From CAYWMP01 sp964459445 (GTDB lineage: Bacteria; Desulfobacterota; DSM-4660; Desulfatiglandales; HGW-15): 7,996 nt of DNA. A model generated the notes under the pieces. It made no database searches and had not been told where the DNA came from. It saw only the letters and a program-made list of their open reading frames with translations. The stretch is taken from positions 1-7,996 of the forward strand of contig CAYWMP010000233.1 of assembly GCA_964459445.1 (NCBI GenBank), read 5' to 3'. Positions 5,982 to 7,996 of this stretch are shown one piece after another (the first letter of the stretch is position 1; every line of letters begins with the position of its first letter). Made by a program: the position numbers and the translations under genes.

Positions 5982-6010
5982 TTGTCAGCCTGATTTCAAA
6001 ACGCTATAGT
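5982..6010 (+). promoter_or_regulatory. Strong sigma70-like promoter for the TPR lipoprotein/crotonase operon
   Basis: TTGTCA (5982-5987) and TATAGT (6005-6010) are 17 bases apart, each matching consensus at five of six positions. Transcription would begin near 6017, leaving about 42 bases of leader before the ATG at 6059. It lies downstream of the GTG at 5888 and ATG at 5978, so those longer starts would be upstream of the transcript; this decides the start chosen for the TPR gene. Confidence 0.65.
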
Positions 6011-6058
6011 GGCGCCTGCCTTTTTCGTTTTTCCAGGACAAATCCAAGCAGGTGCAAG

Positions 6059-6679
6059 ATGCCTTTAAGGATACTTTTCGATAGACGATTTTCTGATGGC
6101 CATCGAGGATGGGATTTCTATGGCCGTAGTGTGAGATGTTTTTATTGTCTCATCGTTTTCCTTTTGCTCGCACTATTGGCGCAAAGTTGTTCCAAGGCAA
6201 TAGCCCCTGAAACACGCGATGTCGATAAAGCTTGGACCTGTGATGCCAAGGCTGATGCGGCATTGAAGAGAGGCGATTACGAGTTGAGCATGGTTCTGCA
6301 TGAACAATTATTGAGAAAAGACCCTGAGAATGCCCTTGCCATGTACCATCTCGGGTATTGCCATGGTCAATTGGAAAATCATGAAGGCGAAGTCACCTTT
6401 TATGAGAAGGCTGTTTCCAGCGGTTTGAGGGACAGCAACCTGTTCTTCAACCTGGGCATGGCATACGGCGAAATGAATGATTTAGCCAAAGCCAATAGCG
6501 CCTTCCTGGAAGCAATTGAAATAGACCCTGAGAACCTTGAGGCCAGGATGCAACTGGCAATACTATTTGTGGATATTGGCGATGCTGCAAACGCCGCCGA
6601 TCAATTGGAGAGCATCTTAGAGATCGATCCGAATAATAAAATGGCAAAAGATCTTTTGAATAAAATAAAGCAGCAATGA
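6059..6679 (+). CDS. TPR-repeat lipoprotein
   Basis: A 206-residue protein from the chosen ATG, which has AGGTG four bases upstream and a strong promoter 49 bases upstream. A basic N-terminal stretch of about 30 residues is followed by the hydrophobic segment LIVFLLLALLAQSC; C44 is a probable lipidation site, although the box (AQSC) departs from the preferred L-A/S-G/A-C. After C44 come four consecutive 34-residue tetratricopeptide repeats at about 59-92, 93-126, 127-160 and 161-194, with the usual G-Y/L-A pattern and D/P-E-N turns (KDPEN, IDPEN, IDPNN). TPRs mediate protein-protein contact, so this is a periplasm-facing scaffold or assembly protein of unknown partner. The frame stays open upstream to a GTG at 5888, but that part overlaps structured non-coding DNA and looks untranslated. 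The long n-region leaves some doubt; GTG at 6131 would give a more ordinary signal peptide. The stop is 12 bases before the crotonase gene. Confidence 0.8.
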   Translation: MPLRILFDRRFSDGHRGWDFYGRSVRCFYCLIVFLLLALLAQSCSKAIAPETRDVDKAWTCDAKADAALKRGDYELSMVLHEQLLRKDPENALAMYHLGYCHGQLENHEGEVTFYEKAVSSGLRDSNLFFNLGMAYGEMNDLAKANSAFLEAIEIDPENLEARMQLAILFVDIGDAANAADQLESILEIDPNNKMAKDLLNKIKQQ

Positions 6680-6691
6680 AGGAGTGATGAC

Positions 6692-7474
6692 ATGGAAGAA
6701 TTGATAGTCGTGGAAACGAAGGATAGAACCGCGATCATAACCTTGAATCGCCCAAAGGCCTTTAATGCATTTAATCTGGATATGTTTAAATCATTCGCCG
6801 AAAGACTTATTGAAGTGTCGAATGATCCTGGAGTACTGGGCGTGGTTATCACAGGCGAGGGTAAGGCTTTCTGCGCCGGGGGTGACCTTAGATGGGTGGC
6901 GGAGTATGGAAAGACTTATGGAGAAGCCTTTCACGCCCTCGCAGCCAGCTTCCATCAGGCCATCATGGAAATACGCCACATGCCTAAGCCTGTGATTGCG
7001 GCTATAAACGGGTTGGCTGCCGGAGGAGGATTCTCATTGTCCCTGGCCTGTGACTTCAGGATCATGGCGACCTCTGCCCTATTTCGCCAGGCTTACACGA
7101 GTAACGGCCTGAGTATTGACGGCGGGGGCACCTTTACCCTTCCCAGGTTAGTAGGAATGACCAGAGCTCTGGAAGTTGCAGCCTTTGATCGGCCTATACC
7201 TGCTGATAAGGCGCTCGCCTGGGGACTTGTCAATGAGGCGGTTGAGAATGGTCAGGCTTTGGTGAGGGCGCTTGAAATGATGACAGAACTCCAAAAATCC
7301 CCTCTTTCATCCTTTGCGGCATCCAAAAAACTGCTCAACGGTTCCCTGGACACCTCCCTTGAAACACAACTTGAGAAGGAGCGGGATATGCTATCATCCT
7401 GTGCCGAACATCCAAATGGGAAGGAGGGGATTACGGCATTTCTGGAGAAAAGAAAGCCAGTGTATTCAAATTAA
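6692..7474 (+). CDS. Enoyl-CoA hydratase/isomerase (crotonase) family protein, isomerase-type active site
   Basis: A 260-residue crotonase-fold acyl-CoA enzyme of normal length. The two oxyanion-hole segments are intact: FCAGGDL (residues 60-66) and GLAAGGGF (107-114). The two glutamates that hydrate enoyl-CoA in rat mitochondrial hydratase are absent: their positions hold S115 and Y135. An aspartate, D143 in GLSIDGGGT, sits where PaaG-like isomerases carry their catalytic Asp. Double-bond isomerase or another acyl-CoA reaction is therefore more likely than simple hydration; the substrate is unknown. The ATG has AAGGAG seven bases upstream. The start lies 12 bases after the TPR gene's stop, so the two share a transcript, although no functional link is obvious. 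The gene converges on the DUF2845 gene with only 27 bases between stop codons and no visible terminator. Confidence 0.9.
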   Translation: MEELIVVETKDRTAIITLNRPKAFNAFNLDMFKSFAERLIEVSNDPGVLGVVITGEGKAFCAGGDLRWVAEYGKTYGEAFHALAASFHQAIMEIRHMPKPVIAAINGLAAGGGFSLSLACDFRIMATSALFRQAYTSNGLSIDGGGTFTLPRLVGMTRALEVAAFDRPIPADKALAWGLVNEAVENGQALVRALEMMTELQKSPLSSFAASKKLLNGSLDTSLETQLEKERDMLSSCAEHPNGKEGITAFLEKRKPVYSN

Positions 7475-7501
7475 CGGGAATCACGCGGCGAGATCAGTTT
7501 A

Positions 7502-7867
7502 CTAGGGATGGTTTTGGGAACGATTCTGCAACTGTCTTCTTTCAGCCCCTATGCAATCGGACTGTCCTTTTCCGTACTTGCCTCTTTTGATTGTGTCTAA
7601 AATGCCGCTTTTGAACGTCAGGATCTGAATAAATTTGTGCCTGCCGCAGTTGTAATACCACTTATCGACCTTTGGTGAAAATTCGGACCCCGTCTCTTCC
7701 CTCAGCGTCGGCTCACCGCATTTCAGAAGGACCTCGAGTCGGCTTTCCCCAACCCGTGCCAGTTCACGCCCGCATCTGAACGTGGATGTTGAAGTGTTTG
7801 CAGCCATGCCCAGGGTGGCATTCAAGAGTATGGCGATCAAGGCAACAGTTGTTATCGCATTTCGCAT
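7502..7867 (-). CDS. Secreted DUF2845-domain protein
   Basis: A 121-residue protein from the ATG at 7867. Residues 1-22 form a signal peptide (short basic start, hydrophobic AITTVALIAILLNATLG, probable cleavage after GMA), so it is exported. The rest matches the DUF2845 pattern: FRCGRELARVGESRLEVLLKCGEPT (about 30-54), WYYNCGRHKFIQILTF (70-85) and a final G-x-Y-G. Four cysteines (32, 50, 74, 105) in the mature part could form two disulphides. The function of the family is unknown; it resembles small SmpA/BamE-like secreted domains in its G-x-S-x-x-E-V-x-x-K-C-G-x-P core. The frame is open to a TTG at 7906, but that extension is translated repeat DNA; the ATG with GAAGGTG ten bases upstream is preferred. 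The right terminal repeat begins 17 bases upstream. Confidence 0.85.
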   Translation of the reverse strand: MRNAITTVALIAILLNATLGMAANTSTSTFRCGRELARVGESRLEVLLKCGEPTLREETGSEFSPKVDKWYYNCGRHKFIQILTFKSGILDTIKRGKYGKGQSDCIGAERRQLQNRSQNHP

Positions 7868-7884
7868 TCCGATTTGCACCTTCA

Positions 7885-7996
7885 GAAATGAAGCTCCCCG
7901 CAGCAAGCTGCGGGGTATCAGAGCCGAATTGCGCCGAAGCAGACCCGCCTTTCCATCCTCCGTAGCCCGTCCTCCGCAGTAGCACTGCTACGGAGG
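7885..7996. repeat. Right copy of the 112-base repeat, truncated by the window end
   Basis: It is the inverted counterpart of 9-120 at 106/112 identity. Here the inner hairpin is perfect: CCCCGCAG (7896-7903) and CTGCGGGG (7908-7915) with loop CAAG. The outer module again carries two competing CCTCCG/CGGAGG pairings and stops flush with the last base, so the true extent is unknown. It lies just upstream of the DUF2845 gene, and no promoter for that gene is recognisable within it. Confidence 0.85.

Noticed and set aside
5888..6058. Upstream extension of the TPR gene from a GTG at 5888 or ATG at 5978
   Set aside because: It overlaps the structured GC-rich block, lies upstream of the predicted transcription start, and its translation lacks signal-peptide or TPR character.
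1155..7891. Shared TTCAGAAATGA in the palindrome and next to the right terminal repeat
   Set aside because: An 11-base match between two places in 8 kb is expected by chance, and the left terminal repeat lacks it.
7868..7906. TTG-initiated extension of the DUF2845 protein
   Set aside because: The extra codons are mostly the terminal repeat; the ATG at 7867 gives a standard signal peptide.

Overview
The window reads as chromosomal DNA of an uncultured deltaproteobacterium (Desulfobacterota), probably a Desulfobacterales-type anaerobe. This is inferred from the kinds of protein, the moderate GC content and above all from intergenic gaps filled with palindromic repeats; there is no rRNA or other marker gene to fix the taxonomy. 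There is no CRISPR array, tRNA, rRNA, phage or toxin-antitoxin module.

Layout. The first five genes all lie on the minus strand. Read in their own direction they are: an MltF-type lytic transglycosylase (5594-4179), an ornithine cyclodeaminase/mu-crystallin-family protein (3996-3019), a small four-helix-bundle (S23/IVP-type) protein (2943-2563), a DAO-family FAD oxidoreductase (2458-1286) and an EamA/DMT transporter (1016-114). On the plus strand follow a TPR lipoprotein (6059-6679) and, 12 bases downstream, a crotonase-fold acyl-CoA enzyme (6692-7474). A secreted DUF2845 protein (7867-7502) converges on them. The mltF and TPR genes diverge from a 464-base gap holding a good sigma70-like promoter for each.

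Function. The oxidoreductase, the cyclodeaminase-family protein and the transporter look like a small amino-acid or cyclic-imine utilisation cluster: a flavin amine oxidase paired with an NAD-dependent imine reductase or cyclodeaminase, plus a metabolite carrier. The pairing recalls opine and hydroxyproline catabolism, but the substrate cannot be read from the sequence. MltF remodels peptidoglycan at the outer membrane. The TPR lipoprotein and crotonase probably share one transcript.

Nearly every sizeable gap carries a different repeat-like element: a 112-base repeat at both window ends in inverted orientation (about 95% identical), a 141-base imperfect palindrome abutting the oxidoreductase stop codon, 25-base inverted repeats enclosing the four-helix-bundle gene, a 142-base IS5-like MITE just upstream of the cyclodeaminase gene, and a structured GC-rich block between mltF and the TPR gene. 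The most interesting is the four-helix-bundle cassette. It looks like a 23S rRNA intervening sequence displaced into a protein operon, and the arm at its 5' end contains the gene's own ribosome binding site. The terminal repeats may simply mark where an assembly broke.
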